From Clostridium gelidum (GTDB lineage Bacteria > Bacillota > Clostridia > Clostridiales > Clostridiaceae): DNA of 64,000 nt. Below, piece by piece: positions 26,300 through 35,486 of this stretch (the stretch's first letter is position 1; each line of letters begins with the position of its first letter). Both the position numbers and the translations under genes were made by a program. The notes under the pieces are model-generated. The model was not told the origin of the DNA, did no database searches, and saw only the letters and a program-made list of their open reading frames with translations. The stretch lies in assembly GCF_019977655.1 (NCBI RefSeq), contig NZ_AP024849.1, positions 4,993,001 through 5,057,000 of the forward strand. Reading direction: 5' to 3'.

Positions 26300-28900
26300 T
26301 TATTTTGACTTAATCAACAAATAAACACTATTAATAAATGCTATTATCCCTGAAAAGAATATTACAATAAGCCATTGATTAACGGATAAGGCTACAGTAT
26401 GGAATACACCTTGCAAAAATGGTACATATAATACTGAACATAATAGTATTATTGATATTGTAACTGCTCCAACTAAATATGGATTTGTAAATAAGTTTAT
26501 TTGGAAAATTGAATGTCTTTCTGATCTACATTCAAATACATGTATAAGCTGAGACATAACTAATGTGCATAATGCTAAAGTCCTACATGTTTCCAAATTC
26601 ATTTTATAATATCTACCTACCATAAATGATAATAAAGTACACAACCCTATTAATGCCCCTCTAATTACTATCTTTTCCACAAGTCCTCTAGCAAATATGC
26701 TTTCTTTCTTTTCTCTTGGTGGCTGTCTCATTATATCTTGTTCTGGTGGATCAATTCCGAGTGCTATTGCTGGAAGTCCATCTGTAGCTAAATTTACAAG
26801 TAAAATTTGTATTGGACTTAATGGATTAGGTAAATAAAATAATGTTGCTAAAAACATTGTTAATACTTCTCCAAGGTTGCAAGATAATAAATATCTTATA
26901 AATTTTCTTATATTATCATATATTATTCTTCCCTCTTCCACCGCTGCAACTATAGTTGAAAAATTATCATCCATAAGAATCATAGATGATGCTTCTTTAG
27001 TTACATCTGTCCCAGAAATACCCATGGCAATGCCTATATCAGATTCTTTAATAGCTGGTGCATCATTTACACCATCGCCTGTCATAGCAACAATGTTTCC
27101 TTTTTTCTTAAATGCTCTTACAATTCTTAATTTGTGACTAGGTGAAACCCTAGCAAATACCCTTATTTTTTTTATCTTACCTTCTAATTCTAAATCACTT
27201 ATTTGCTCAATTTCGTCACCTGTCATAACTTGCTCAGAAGTATTACATATGTTTAAAGCTTTTGCTATTGCAAGTGCAGTATTTTGATGATCTCCTGTTA
27301 TCATAACAGGCTTTATCCCTGCAAGTTTACATTTTAAAACTGCATCTCTAGCTTCTTCTCTAGGAGGATCTATGCTTCCTGCTATTCCCAAGAAAATTAA
27401 GTTTTCTTCTAACTCATCTCCGTGAGTTAGATGTTCTTCTTTATATGCCCCAGCTATACATCTTAGTGCCCTAGATGACATGGCTGTAATAAAATCAGCT
27501 ACTTGCTTTTTCTTTTGATATGTGAAAGGCTTAATTTTATTATTTTCTAATATATAATCACATCTTTCTATTACTCTTTCTGGAGCGCCTTTTACATAAC
27601 AAGTTTCCTTTTCTCCTTCTTTTACTATAACTGACATCATCTTTCTATTTGAGTCAAAAGGTATATCAAATATTCTAGTAGTCTTTTTTATGAAACTTTC
27701 AAGGTCTTTAACTTCCTGAAAAAACATATTTATTAATGCCGTTTCTGTTGGATCTCCATGAAGCGATTCACTCATTTTATTCTTAGTAAAATCATAATTA
27801 CAATCATTACAATAAACAAGAGATTTCATAAACTTTGTATAGTCACTTATTTTTTCTTTCTCAAGTTCATGAAGTCTACCATTTATATAAACTTCTTTCA
27901 CCGTCATTTTATTTTGAGTTAACGTTCCAGTCTTATCAGAACATATTATTGATGTACAGCCTAATGTCTCTACTGCGGGGAGCTTTCTTACAAGTGCATT
28001 TTTTTTAAGCATCCTAGATACTCCAAGAGCTAATGAAACTGTAACAATGGCAGCTAATCCTTCTGGAATTGCAGCAACTGCAAGACTAACCCCAAGTAAG
28101 AACATCTCCGTTACATCATTTCCTCTTATTATCCCCATCCCAGTCACAATAGCACATATTATAATGCAAATAACAACTAAAATTTTACCTAATGAATCCA
28201 ATCTTTTATTTAAAGGAGACTTTTCTTCCTCAATATTTTGAATTAAATCTGCTATTTTACCCATTTCAGTTTTCATGCCTATACTATCAACTTTAAATAA
28301 CCCTTTTCCTTTTACTACAGTTGTCCCCATAAATCCTATATTGTTTTTCTTTGATGCGCTTTGTCCATTCGCTACTTTTAATTGTGAATCATTAATTTTA
28401 TATTGTTTAGCATCTTTATTTACACCAACTGATTCCCCTGTTAATAAAGATTCATCAACAACTATTCCTGAACTTTCAACAAAAAAGCCATCAGCAGGTA
28501 TCCTATCTCCAGCCTCTAAAATAACAATATCTCCAATTGTTAAATAAATTGAATTTATAATTTTTATACTTGAATTTCTTAAAACCTTACAAGTTGGTGC
28601 TGCTAGTTCCTTTAATGCTTCTAATGATTTTTCAGTCCTAAATTCTTGAACAAATCCTAGTATTGCATTAATAATAACTATTATAAGTATAGTAATAGCA
28701 TCTGCTTTATCTCCAATGACCCCTGAAATTATAGTAGCAGCAATTAAAACCCAAACAATAAAATCATTAAATTGAGATAAGAATATTTTAAATGCCGATA
28801 CTTTATTATTATGTGTTAATTCATTAAGTCCAAAGTTATTAATTCTCTTTTCTACTTCCTTAGTGCTAAGACCACATGTAAATTCCTTTTCCTGTATCAC
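26300..28900 (-). CDS. Calcium-transporting P-type ATPase (PMCA/SERCA-like P2 type)
   Basis: The pump exports Ca2+ from the cytoplasm using ATP. All P-type motifs are intact in this 866-residue protein: TGES in the actuator, the PEGL ion site in AAIPEGLAAIV, DKTGTLTQNKM at the phosphorylation site, KGAPERV, the TGD hinge and TGDGVNDAPA. Ten membrane helices fit the length. It has a 5' region occupied by a 40-base tandem repeat array (28971-29199), which may contain or influence its promoter. Calcium pumping could serve sporulation, but no adjacent partner supports that. Confidence 0.94.
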   Translation of the reverse strand: MIQEKEFTCGLSTKEVEKRINNFGLNELTHNNKVSAFKIFLSQFNDFIVWVLIAATIISGVIGDKADAITILIIVIINAILGFVQEFRTEKSLEALKELAAPTCKVLRNSSIKIINSIYLTIGDIVILEAGDRIPADGFFVESSGIVVDESLLTGESVGVNKDAKQYKINDSQLKVANGQSASKKNNIGFMGTTVVKGKGLFKVDSIGMKTEMGKIADLIQNIEEEKSPLNKRLDSLGKILVVICIIICAIVTGMGIIRGNDVTEMFLLGVSLAVAAIPEGLAAIVTVSLALGVSRMLKKNALVRKLPAVETLGCTSIICSDKTGTLTQNKMTVKEVYINGRLHELEKEKISDYTKFMKSLVYCNDCNYDFTKNKMSESLHGDPTETALINMFFQEVKDLESFIKKTTRIFDIPFDSNRKMMSVIVKEGEKETCYVKGAPERVIERCDYILENNKIKPFTYQKKKQVADFITAMSSRALRCIAGAYKEEHLTHGDELEENLIFLGIAGSIDPPREEARDAVLKCKLAGIKPVMITGDHQNTALAIAKALNICNTSEQVMTGDEIEQISDLELEGKIKKIRVFARVSPSHKLRIVRAFKKKGNIVAMTGDGVNDAPAIKESDIGIAMGISGTDVTKEASSMILMDDNFSTIVAAVEEGRIIYDNIRKFIRYLLSCNLGEVLTMFLATLFYLPNPLSPIQILLVNLATDGLPAIALGIDPPEQDIMRQPPREKKESIFARGLVEKIVIRGALIGLCTLLSFMVGRYYKMNLETCRTLALCTLVMSQLIHVFECRSERHSIFQINLFTNPYLVGAVTISIILLCSVLYVPFLQGVFHTVALSVNQWLIVIFFSGIIAFINSVYLLIKSK

Positions 28901-28970
28901 AACTTCTCCTCCTATATAAGATTCTTCATATACTATATATATTTTACTTTGGAAAAGTTATGCACCTTTT

Positions 28971-29199
28971 AAAAAAGTGCTTTAGCACAACCATGATCTT
29001 TTCACATTTTAAAAAAGTGCGTCAGCACAATTAAGATCTTTTCACATATAAAAAAAATGCGTCAGCACAGCCAATATCTTTCCACATTAAAAAAAGTGCG
29101 CTAGCACAACCAAGATCTTATCCCATTTTAAAAAAGTACATCAGCACAACCAAAATATTTCCACATATAAAAAAAGCTCTTTAGAACAAAATCTCCCTA
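28971..29199. repeat. Tandem array of a 40-base hairpin-bearing unit, about 5.7 copies
   Basis: The unit is roughly AAAAAAGTGCGTCAGCAC followed by AACCAAGATCTTTTCACATAT. Copies recur every 40 bases (one at 39). Each has a small palindrome GTGC-NNNN-GCAC; the loop varies (TTTA, GTCA, GTCA, GCTA, ATCA, TTTA) and arms are mostly kept, decaying at the last copy. No spacers are present, so it is not CRISPR. It lies directly upstream of the Ca2+ ATPase gene in the 28901-29679 gap, which has no gene. Confidence 0.85.
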
Positions 29200-29448
29200 C
29201 AGTCGAGTATAAATGTTATCCACAGCCAGTTCCGTAAGCTGTTTGCATATAAAAATAAAATCTGCTATGCTGAGTTGCATTAATATACCTATTTAAATTC
29301 CATAGTGAGTGTTTTAAAAAAATGTTGTTAAGATTAGTAATATCAGATAGCAAATATTTTAGATAATTCACATTATGTATAAGCCTTTTTAAATATTTAT
29401 GACAAATGTATTTTTAGTTTCTCACAACCAATCTGCTTTTAACTCATC

Positions 29449-29662
29449 ATGTGCAAGAATGATTTTAGTTTTTCATGTGCAAATCTGCTCTTAGCTAATT
29501 CTATGCAAAAATAACTTCAATCCATCATGTACAAGTCTGCTCTTAACTCATTGCATGCAAAAATAATTTTAATCTATTATGTACAAGTCTGTTCGTAGCT
29601 CGCCATATGCAGTGATTTTTACTACTTCATGTACAAGGCTGATTTTAGATTTTTATGTACAA
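29449..29662. repeat. Second tandem array, 52-base composite unit (28+24)
   Basis: ATGTGCAA/ATGTACAA or ATGCAA marks recur at 29449, 29475, 29503, 29527, 29555, 29579, 29607, 29629 and 29655, that is, mostly alternating 28 and 24 bases. The long half contains CTGCTCTTA and the short half AATAA-TTTTAAT-like sequence. About three full composite units plus degenerate ends are present. It abuts the 3' end of the transposase-like gene at 29680. Confidence 0.75.
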
Positions 29663-29679
29663 GCATATTATTTAATATT

Positions 29680-30549
29680 CTATGCTCCTATTTCTTTTAT
29701 TCTTATGAATCTGCTTCCCAAAGACAAATAAGATATTATATCAATATAATTAAAAATTTTATCTAAATAAAATAGAATATAAAATGAAAGATATTCCTCC
29801 AAATACTTAGTCGCAATTCCTTTAAAAGGAGCAAACCATTCCATTATGTTTGCCATAATATATCCTACCCTATCATCCTTTTTTACTTCTTTAACTATTT
29901 TTTTATTATGTGCTTTTGCTTTTACACCAATATATCTATCATTGTATGCAACAATATATGACTCTTTTTGAATTTTAGAATATATCTTTTCATCAAAGGT
30001 TTTCCAATTCCAACAATCCCTAAATGTTGGCATCACAAGCATTGAGTCTTCATCTCCTTTTGCTGCTACAATCCAAATATTACTTCTTCTAGTTGTTAGT
30101 ATATTTCTGCATCCTTTAAAATTCTCTATTACTATAGTTTTATTAATATGTACATTTCCTTCTAATTTGTTGGGTACACTATCTAATTTTAATCCATGCA
30201 AAATTTTATGCCTCCAATAAAATGCTGTTGTTATACTTATCTTTAACTTTTTTGCACAAAACCTTAGGGATTTCTTTTGTATCATTAGTTCAACAAATTT
30301 TATCCATACATTTATATCCTTCTTTGAGTAACTCCATAGTGAATTTGTAGTATTTGAAAAAGTTTTTTTGCACTCTTTACATTTATAACGTTGTATTCCC
30401 TTATATGATCCATGTTTAATATATTTTTTCCCCCCACAAGATGGGCAACACTCAATATTTCTATTTTTATAAATGTAGTTTTTCAACAAACTATTTATAT
30501 TCTCTTTTAATTTCTTTGAATTTACATTTTTTTGTATCAAAAAGGTCAC
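29680..30549 (-). CDS. IS1595-like transposase with altered catalytic residues
   Basis: The N-terminal part has a zinc ribbon (CPSCGG...CKECKKTF, residues about 36-65) and a helix-turn-helix (KKLKISITTAFYWRHKI, about 100-117), as in IS1595-family transposases. The catalytic region should begin with a VEIDETY-like motif but reads VHINKTI, so the first acidic residues are replaced by Asn and Lys. Later blocks (YNDRYIG; WFAPFKGIATKYLEEYLSFY) still align with the family. The frame is intact at 289 residues. No terminal inverted repeats were recognised. It is either a decaying transposase or a domesticated DNA-binding protein. Two tandem arrays lie immediately beyond its 3' end. Confidence 0.75.
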   Translation of the reverse strand: MTFLIQKNVNSKKLKENINSLLKNYIYKNRNIECCPSCGGKKYIKHGSYKGIQRYKCKECKKTFSNTTNSLWSYSKKDINVWIKFVELMIQKKSLRFCAKKLKISITTAFYWRHKILHGLKLDSVPNKLEGNVHINKTIVIENFKGCRNILTTRRSNIWIVAAKGDEDSMLVMPTFRDCWNWKTFDEKIYSKIQKESYIVAYNDRYIGVKAKAHNKKIVKEVKKDDRVGYIMANIMEWFAPFKGIATKYLEEYLSFYILFYLDKIFNYIDIISYLSLGSRFIRIKEIGA

Positions 30550-31116
30550 TTCTTCCTCTAATTCTTAATTTTCATTAATTTACAGATAACAATTAACATT
30601 TTTGATACAAATCTACTTTGTATTTTAATATAAATCTACTTTATACTTTAATATATATTTTAATCTGTATATGAATTTATCTTGTTAATTGCAATATGAA
30701 TATAAAATATGTATATACATGCTTCCTTTTTAATCCTTTACATATCATACAATTTCTAAACATATTAACAACATTTATTTTAAATACCCACTATGGAAAT
30801 AAATATTAATATAGGTAGGCTACTTACTGATTATCGGTACTAGTGTTTTGCAACTTTTATCAATATAATTTCCTATAAACAAAGAAGAAAATCTGTTTCT
30901 CAGACTATGTTATTCTTCTTATTTTCTTATTAATAACTTGGGTTAATAATTCATTCATATTTAAAATTGATTTACCAACCATCTATTTATACTACTTTTA
31001 AATGTTATCCCAAAATCTCCCGAAGCTATAATTCCCTATATGCTTCAACTAAAACTTATTCTAGAAAATCTAAATAATCCAACTATGTTAGAATAAATTT
31101 TATCCCTAATCAAATA
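30550..31116. other. Intergenic, no gene; a short direct repeat
   Basis: The region between the transposase-like and pyrophosphatase genes is very A+T-rich. At 30605-30652 a segment with AAATCTACTTTGTATTTTAAT is repeated once, about 24 bases later, with few changes. I see no open frame or RNA gene here. Confidence 0.6.
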
Positions 31117-31151
31117 AATAAGCTACATACTTGCTCAGTATGTAGCTTATT
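31117..31151 (-). terminator. Terminator of the pyrophosphatase gene
   Basis: AATAAGCTACATACT and AGTATGTAGCTTATT form a perfect 15-base stem around TGCTC, starting 23 bases past the stop codon; on the minus strand a T-rich tract follows. Confidence 0.92.
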
Positions 31152-31173
31152 TCAATTTATGTTAATAATGTTT

Positions 31174-32820
31174 TTATTTCATTGAATTAATTACATTTGT
31201 AAGTGGTGGTATTACTTGTTTCTTTCTCGATAATACTCCAGGTAAAAATGCCATCGAATCCTTTAATTCAACATTAAATGTCTTTTCAATATAGTCCTGT
31301 CTTTCACCCGCAACTAACACTTGTGAACCTTCTGTTAATATATCTGTTAATAGTAGCATAACTACATCATAGTCTTTACTATCTGCTTCACTCTTCATGA
31401 AACTTAACATTTCATCTTTTAATGGCATAAATCCATCAATATCCATAGTATTAACTTGAGCTACACCAACCTTAGCTTCTCCCATTTTAAATGGCTTGAA
31501 GTCTTGGTTGAAAATTTGAGATACACTCTTTCCTTTTAAAGAAGTCCCTGCTTTAAACATTGCCTTTGCAAATTCTTCTAAGCTTTGGATTCCAGCTATT
31601 TCAGCTAACTTTTTGCATACAATCCTATCTTGTTCGGTACAAGTAGGGCTTTTAAACAATAAAGTATCTGAAATAATTGCTCCACATAATAATCCTGCAA
31701 CTTCTTTAGATGGTGTCATGTTAAGTTCAAAGTAACATTTACCAACTATCGTTGAAGAACTCCCCAGTGGCTCATTTCTAAAATATATTGGATTACTTGT
31801 TTGAATATCTGCAACTCTATGGTGATCTATTATTTCAAGAACTTCAGCTTCTTCGAGTCCATCAACAGATTGACCTCTTTCATTATGATCTACTTGAATA
31901 ACCTTTTTCTTATGATTTGAAATAAGATGATATCTTGAAACAGTTCCAACAACCCTTCCATCCTCATCAGTTACAGGATAGCTATTATATCTAGTTTCAG
32001 CCATAACATCTTTAATGTCTTCAACTAAGTCATCCTTTGAAAATGATATTAAATCACCAGTAGCCATAACATAACTTACTGGTATACTTTGAGTTAATAA
32101 TCTTGAAGCTACAAAAGAATGATAAGGTGTACTTATTACAGTAACTCCATTTTCTTTAGCTTTAGAAAGTAAATTTTCTGCAAGTGTATGAGAACCAGTT
32201 ATTATAATTAATGATGTTTTTAAATCAATTAAAGCTTCTTGAGCATCAGGTCTATCTCCTACAAGTGCAATATCCCCTTCATTGATAAGTTCCTTTAAGC
32301 TGTCTGGTTTCATTGCTGTAACTGCAATTTTACCTTTAAATATTTTACAATCTTCATTTATATATATACTTCTAGCTGAAAGTGTATCTAATATATTTTC
32401 TATTGACGTCTTACTTTTAGCCAATATATTCTCATCTGATATATCCATATATGATGATGCTAAGTTTGATATTGAAAGAATTCCTACTAATCTGTTCTTA
32501 TTATCAACTACTGGTAAAGATTTAATATGATTATCTCGAATAATATTCCATGCCATCTTTAAAGAAAGCTCTGGTAATATTGATGCAATAGTATCAATAT
32601 CTAAATCCTCCACTTTAAGTTTAACTGTTTCCAATAATTTTGGTGCTTTAACTCCAAAGTAATCCAAAATAAATTGTGTTTCTGCATTTACATTACCTAA
32701 TCTTACAGGTATAGTTGGAATCTTGCTAGTCTTATTTTTAAATTCAGAATAACCATATGCAGCACAAATAGAATCTGAATCAGGATTTTTATGGCCAGTT
32801 ACATAAACTATATTTTCCAA
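31174..32820 (-). CDS. Manganese-dependent family II inorganic pyrophosphatase with CBS-DRTGG insert
   Basis: It hydrolyses pyrophosphate to phosphate in the cytosol. The protein begins with the DHH-family motif GHKNPDSDS (His10, Asp14, Asp16 as Mn ligands) and later has IIDHHRVAD and the DHHA2 domain to the end. Between them lie two CBS domains flanking a DRTGG domain (about 70-310), the layout of clostridial CBS-PPases inhibited by AMP/ADP and activated by diadenosine polyphosphates. The start is placed at TTG 32818-32820 (ENIVYVTGHK, 548 residues) with GGGGAGG 7 bases upstream; an in-frame ATG 14 codons earlier lacks a site. Monocistronic, with a strong terminator. Confidence 0.95.
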   Translation of the reverse strand: MENIVYVTGHKNPDSDSICAAYGYSEFKNKTSKIPTIPVRLGNVNAETQFILDYFGVKAPKLLETVKLKVEDLDIDTIASILPELSLKMAWNIIRDNHIKSLPVVDNKNRLVGILSISNLASSYMDISDENILAKSKTSIENILDTLSARSIYINEDCKIFKGKIAVTAMKPDSLKELINEGDIALVGDRPDAQEALIDLKTSLIIITGSHTLAENLLSKAKENGVTVISTPYHSFVASRLLTQSIPVSYVMATGDLISFSKDDLVEDIKDVMAETRYNSYPVTDEDGRVVGTVSRYHLISNHKKKVIQVDHNERGQSVDGLEEAEVLEIIDHHRVADIQTSNPIYFRNEPLGSSSTIVGKCYFELNMTPSKEVAGLLCGAIISDTLLFKSPTCTEQDRIVCKKLAEIAGIQSLEEFAKAMFKAGTSLKGKSVSQIFNQDFKPFKMGEAKVGVAQVNTMDIDGFMPLKDEMLSFMKSEADSKDYDVVMLLLTDILTEGSQVLVAGERQDYIEKTFNVELKDSMAFLPGVLSRKKQVIPPLTNVINSMK

Positions 32821-32905
32821 AATAATTCCTCCCCTAGTTTTCATTTCATTTACATAATTCATACATTATTTATTTTACTTATAAAGTGAAATAATGTAAA
32901 GACTT

Positions 32906-33045
32906 TGTGATGAATGATTAAAAATGAATGATGAATAATTTAAGAGATTTTTAATAGGTGGCCTCGCAAATACCCCTGGGGTCGTGCGTGTAAAATCTCC
33001 TTTAATCATTCATCATTCACTATTAATCATTAATTAATTTTGCTT
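32906..33045. repeat. 'attcat/atgaat' inverted-repeat element (copy 2)
   Basis: Its ends repeat those of 26173-26295 (AATGAATGATGAATAATTTA and TTAATCATTCATCATTCA). The centre AATAGGTGGCCTCGCAAATA differs, with a G+C-rich CCCCTGGGG core. It separates flgG from the pyrophosphatase gene. Confidence 0.6.
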
Positions 33046-33059
33046 CACAAAATTGCAGT

Positions 33060-33827
33060 TTATCTCATACTATTTATCATGCTCCACATATCATCTGCTG
33101 CTGTTATTGCTTTTGAACTAAGTTGAAAAGCTCTTTGAGTTAATATTAGATCAGAGAAAACTTCACCAGTATCTACATTTGATGCTTCTAAAGCACCTTG
33201 TACTACTGTATAATTATCACTTGCTGTTACTTGCGCATCTGAACTTGGAGTAAAACAATTATTTCCTAAAGGAATAAATCCTTTGTCTCCTATTGCTGTA
33301 AAAATTGGAATACTTCCAATCTTAGTCATTTCGTCTCCAACCTTCATGGTTATTCCACCCTCTTGATCTATAGATATATTCTCACTTTTTAAGGCTGGAT
33401 TTCCTTCTGAAGCTCCATCTTCATATTGAATATATACTTTTTTTCCATTTGAATCTACTAATGTTCCATTAGCATCAATCTTAAAACTGCCATCCCTAGT
33501 ATATACTACATTTCCATCATCTTGCTGCAAAGCAAAATATCCTATTCCATCTATAGCTAAGTCAGTTTTTCCACCTGTTGTTAAAATATTACCTTGCTTA
33601 TTTGTTGCATAATTAGTACCTAATTTAACTCCGGTACCCGTTATAGCTTTTTTATTTACAAGTGGAGTCCCGTTTCTGTCTAATGATTCTGTTAAAAGAT
33701 CTTTAAATCCTACATCTGTACTTTTATATCCTGTTGTTGAACTATTAACTAAGTCATTTGAAAGAAAGTCTATTTTTTCTTGATATGCATTCATTCCACT
33801 TTGAGCAGTAGCAAAAATATTAAACAT
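33060..33827 (-). CDS. flgG: Flagellar basal-body rod protein FlgG (FlhP-like)
   Basis: Distal rod protein exported through the flagellar gate. It has the N-terminal rod/hook signature (SNDLVNSSTTGYKS, about 26-39), a central FlgG-type region (GYFALQQDDGNVVYTRDG, about 103-120) and the C-terminal heptad region ending near LTQRAFQLSSKAI. The 255-residue length fits. It follows flgF by 16 bases and is the last gene of the flagellar block in this window. FlgF and FlgG are close paralogues, so the symbol could be swapped. Confidence 0.9.
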   Translation of the reverse strand: MFNIFATAQSGMNAYQEKIDFLSNDLVNSSTTGYKSTDVGFKDLLTESLDRNGTPLVNKKAITGTGVKLGTNYATNKQGNILTTGGKTDLAIDGIGYFALQQDDGNVVYTRDGSFKIDANGTLVDSNGKKVYIQYEDGASEGNPALKSENISIDQEGGITMKVGDEMTKIGSIPIFTAIGDKGFIPLGNNCFTPSSDAQVTASDNYTVVQGALEASNVDTGEVFSDLILTQRAFQLSSKAITAADDMWSMINSMR

Positions 33828-33843
33828 AATTTATTCCCCCTTA

Positions 33844-34620
33844 TTATACGCGTCCTAATTCACTTGCAGCTTTTTGAAGTGTTTCATCCTGCATCTTAAC
33901 AAACTTTTGATTTGTTTCAAATTGTCTTTTTACTTCCATAAGCTTTACCATTTCTGCTGCTGGATCCACATTTGATGTTTCAAGAACATTTTGCCTTACA
34001 TTAACTATAGAATTATAAATAGGATTGTTTTTTGTTATATAGTTGTCACCAAGTGGCTCTAATGATTTATAATCTTCATTTTTAAAATCAACTGTTAATA
34101 ATGTATGTGTTGCACCAATACCTTCTATATTAATATTATTTCCTCCATCCAAAGAAAACTTATTATTACCTATATATATTGGCTCTTTAGTACCAGTTGT
34201 AATATTTGTTCCTAAAACTTCACATCCATCATTTGTTATTAAATATCCTTGTTGATTAATCTTAAAGTTTCCATCTCTTGTATATACCTCTTGATTTCCA
34301 TTTTGAGCCACAAAAAAACCTCTTCCATCAATAGCAAAATCTGTACTGCTATCTGTAGCCTTAAAAGATCCCTGTGTGAAAACCGTCTCTACATCATTAA
34401 TTTTTACACCTAAATTTAAACTACCAATATTGTTTTTTACATATTCATCTCCTAAAAGCTTTTGTCTATTGGATATCATAACATCTTCAAAACTTTTTTT
34501 TGTAAGTTCTCGTTTTTTATAACCATTATTATTTATATTTGCAATATTATTGGTGATTACTTCCTGCTCATTTTGTAATGCTATTAACCCTGAAACAGAA
34601 GTATACAATCCTCTTATCAA
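33844..34620 (-). CDS. flgF: Flagellar basal-body rod protein FlgF (FlhO-like)
   Basis: Proximal rod protein paralogous to the next gene. It starts with the rod motif GLYTSVSGLIALQNEQEVI, then TNNIANINNNGYKK, and ends with ASELGRV preceded by the C-terminal export/assembly helix (EMVKLMEVKRQFE). I place the start at TTG 34618-34620 (IRGLYTSV, 258 residues), 6 bases after GGAGAGG; the open frame extends 12 codons further without support. It shares an operon with sigD and the small membrane protein just upstream. Confidence 0.9.
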   Translation of the reverse strand: MIRGLYTSVSGLIALQNEQEVITNNIANINNNGYKKRELTKKSFEDVMISNRQKLLGDEYVKNNIGSLNLGVKINDVETVFTQGSFKATDSSTDFAIDGRGFFVAQNGNQEVYTRDGNFKINQQGYLITNDGCEVLGTNITTGTKEPIYIGNNKFSLDGGNNINIEGIGATHTLLTVDFKNEDYKSLEPLGDNYITKNNPIYNSIVNVRQNVLETSNVDPAAEMVKLMEVKRQFETNQKFVKMQDETLQKAASELGRV

Positions 34621-34621
34621 T

Positions 34622-34795
34622 TTAATCCTCTCCTTTGAAAATCGACTTATTCTCACTCTCGTAAATCATTCCTAAACCCCTAGCTTTTTCTTCTATTTGG
34701 CTATCAGAAATATTAATTGTATATTTATATCCAAACATACATATAACCCCTAAAACTAATCCGATTCCGATTCCTAATAAAATCTTTTTATCCAT
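34622..34795 (-). CDS. Small membrane protein between swrB-like and flgF
   Basis: A 57-residue frame starting ATG at 34793-34795 encodes MDKKILLGIGIGLVLGVICM, one clear membrane helix, then a polar tail with IEEKARGLGMIYESENK. Its stop codon overlaps the spacer immediately before the flgF start, and it begins 20 bases after the swrB-like stop, so it fits an operon gene. The upstream site (AGAAAGAG) is weak, suggesting coupling. I know no named family. Confidence 0.65.
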   Translation of the reverse strand: MDKKILLGIGIGLVLGVICMFGYKYTINISDSQIEEKARGLGMIYESENKSIFKGED

Positions 34796-34815
34796 GAAAA
34801 AAGATACTCTTTCTT

Positions 34816-35421
34816 TTATCTTTTGAATAAACCCTTTACTAATAGTATTTCCCCCTTACTCACAGATAATTCGTGACATATTTGTTCTTCTGTTAACCCA
34901 TCTTCTAAAAGCCTTTTAATATTTTGAGTTTTACTACTATCTGCCTTCTGTAAAAAATCAATTTCAGATATTATTTCGCCCATTATATCTGAGTCAACCA
35001 ATAAATTTTCAGATATTTCATTTATACTATCATGCATTTCATTAATTTCTTCTACTTTTTGCTCATTAACTTTATTATATTCCCCATTTATATTACTATC
35101 TATATCATCTTCAGTTAGAAAATCCTTATTTTCTAACTCTTCTTTATTTTCGTACATTTTTTTATTATTCTTGAGCCTATTTAAATTATTTTTTATATCT
35201 ATAATTTCCTCTTGCAATTCTGTTAAACTCTCAGCTATATCTCTTCTTAAAAGTCCAATTTCCATTTTATAATCATTTAATTCTTCTTTATTATCTTGTA
35301 ACACACTTTGAAATGATATATTTAAAATATCCTCTTCTCTTTCAACTCCATTTTCTTTTTTTATAGCACGATAATTATAAATTATCAAAATAAGACCTAT
35401 TATCATTAATATTAATGGCAT
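34816..35421 (-). CDS. SwrB-like flagellar assembly protein (membrane-anchored coiled coil)
   Basis: Residues 1-16 form a membrane helix (MPLILMIIGLILIIY), followed by a charged coiled-coil region (about 30-165) and a small C-terminal helical domain with DGLTEEQICHELSVSKGEI (about 170-190), like an HTH. This plan and the position directly after sigD match B. subtilis SwrB, which helps activate the flagellar export gate through FliP. Sequence identity could not be judged, so the link is by layout. 201 residues. Confidence 0.65.
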   Translation of the reverse strand: MPLILMIIGLILIIYNYRAIKKENGVEREEDILNISFQSVLQDNKEELNDYKMEIGLLRRDIAESLTELQEEIIDIKNNLNRLKNNKKMYENKEELENKDFLTEDDIDSNINGEYNKVNEQKVEEINEMHDSINEISENLLVDSDIMGEIISEIDFLQKADSSKTQNIKRLLEDGLTEEQICHELSVSKGEILLVKGLFKR

Positions 35422-35486
35422 AAAACACCTCGAATAAGAATTTTGCTAAGCAAAATTGATGAATAGTTAATTTAGCACTTTTTTAT

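Noticed and set aside
28971..29662. CRISPR array
   Set aside because: Units are contiguous with no unique spacers, periods are 40 and 52 bases, and no cas genes are present.
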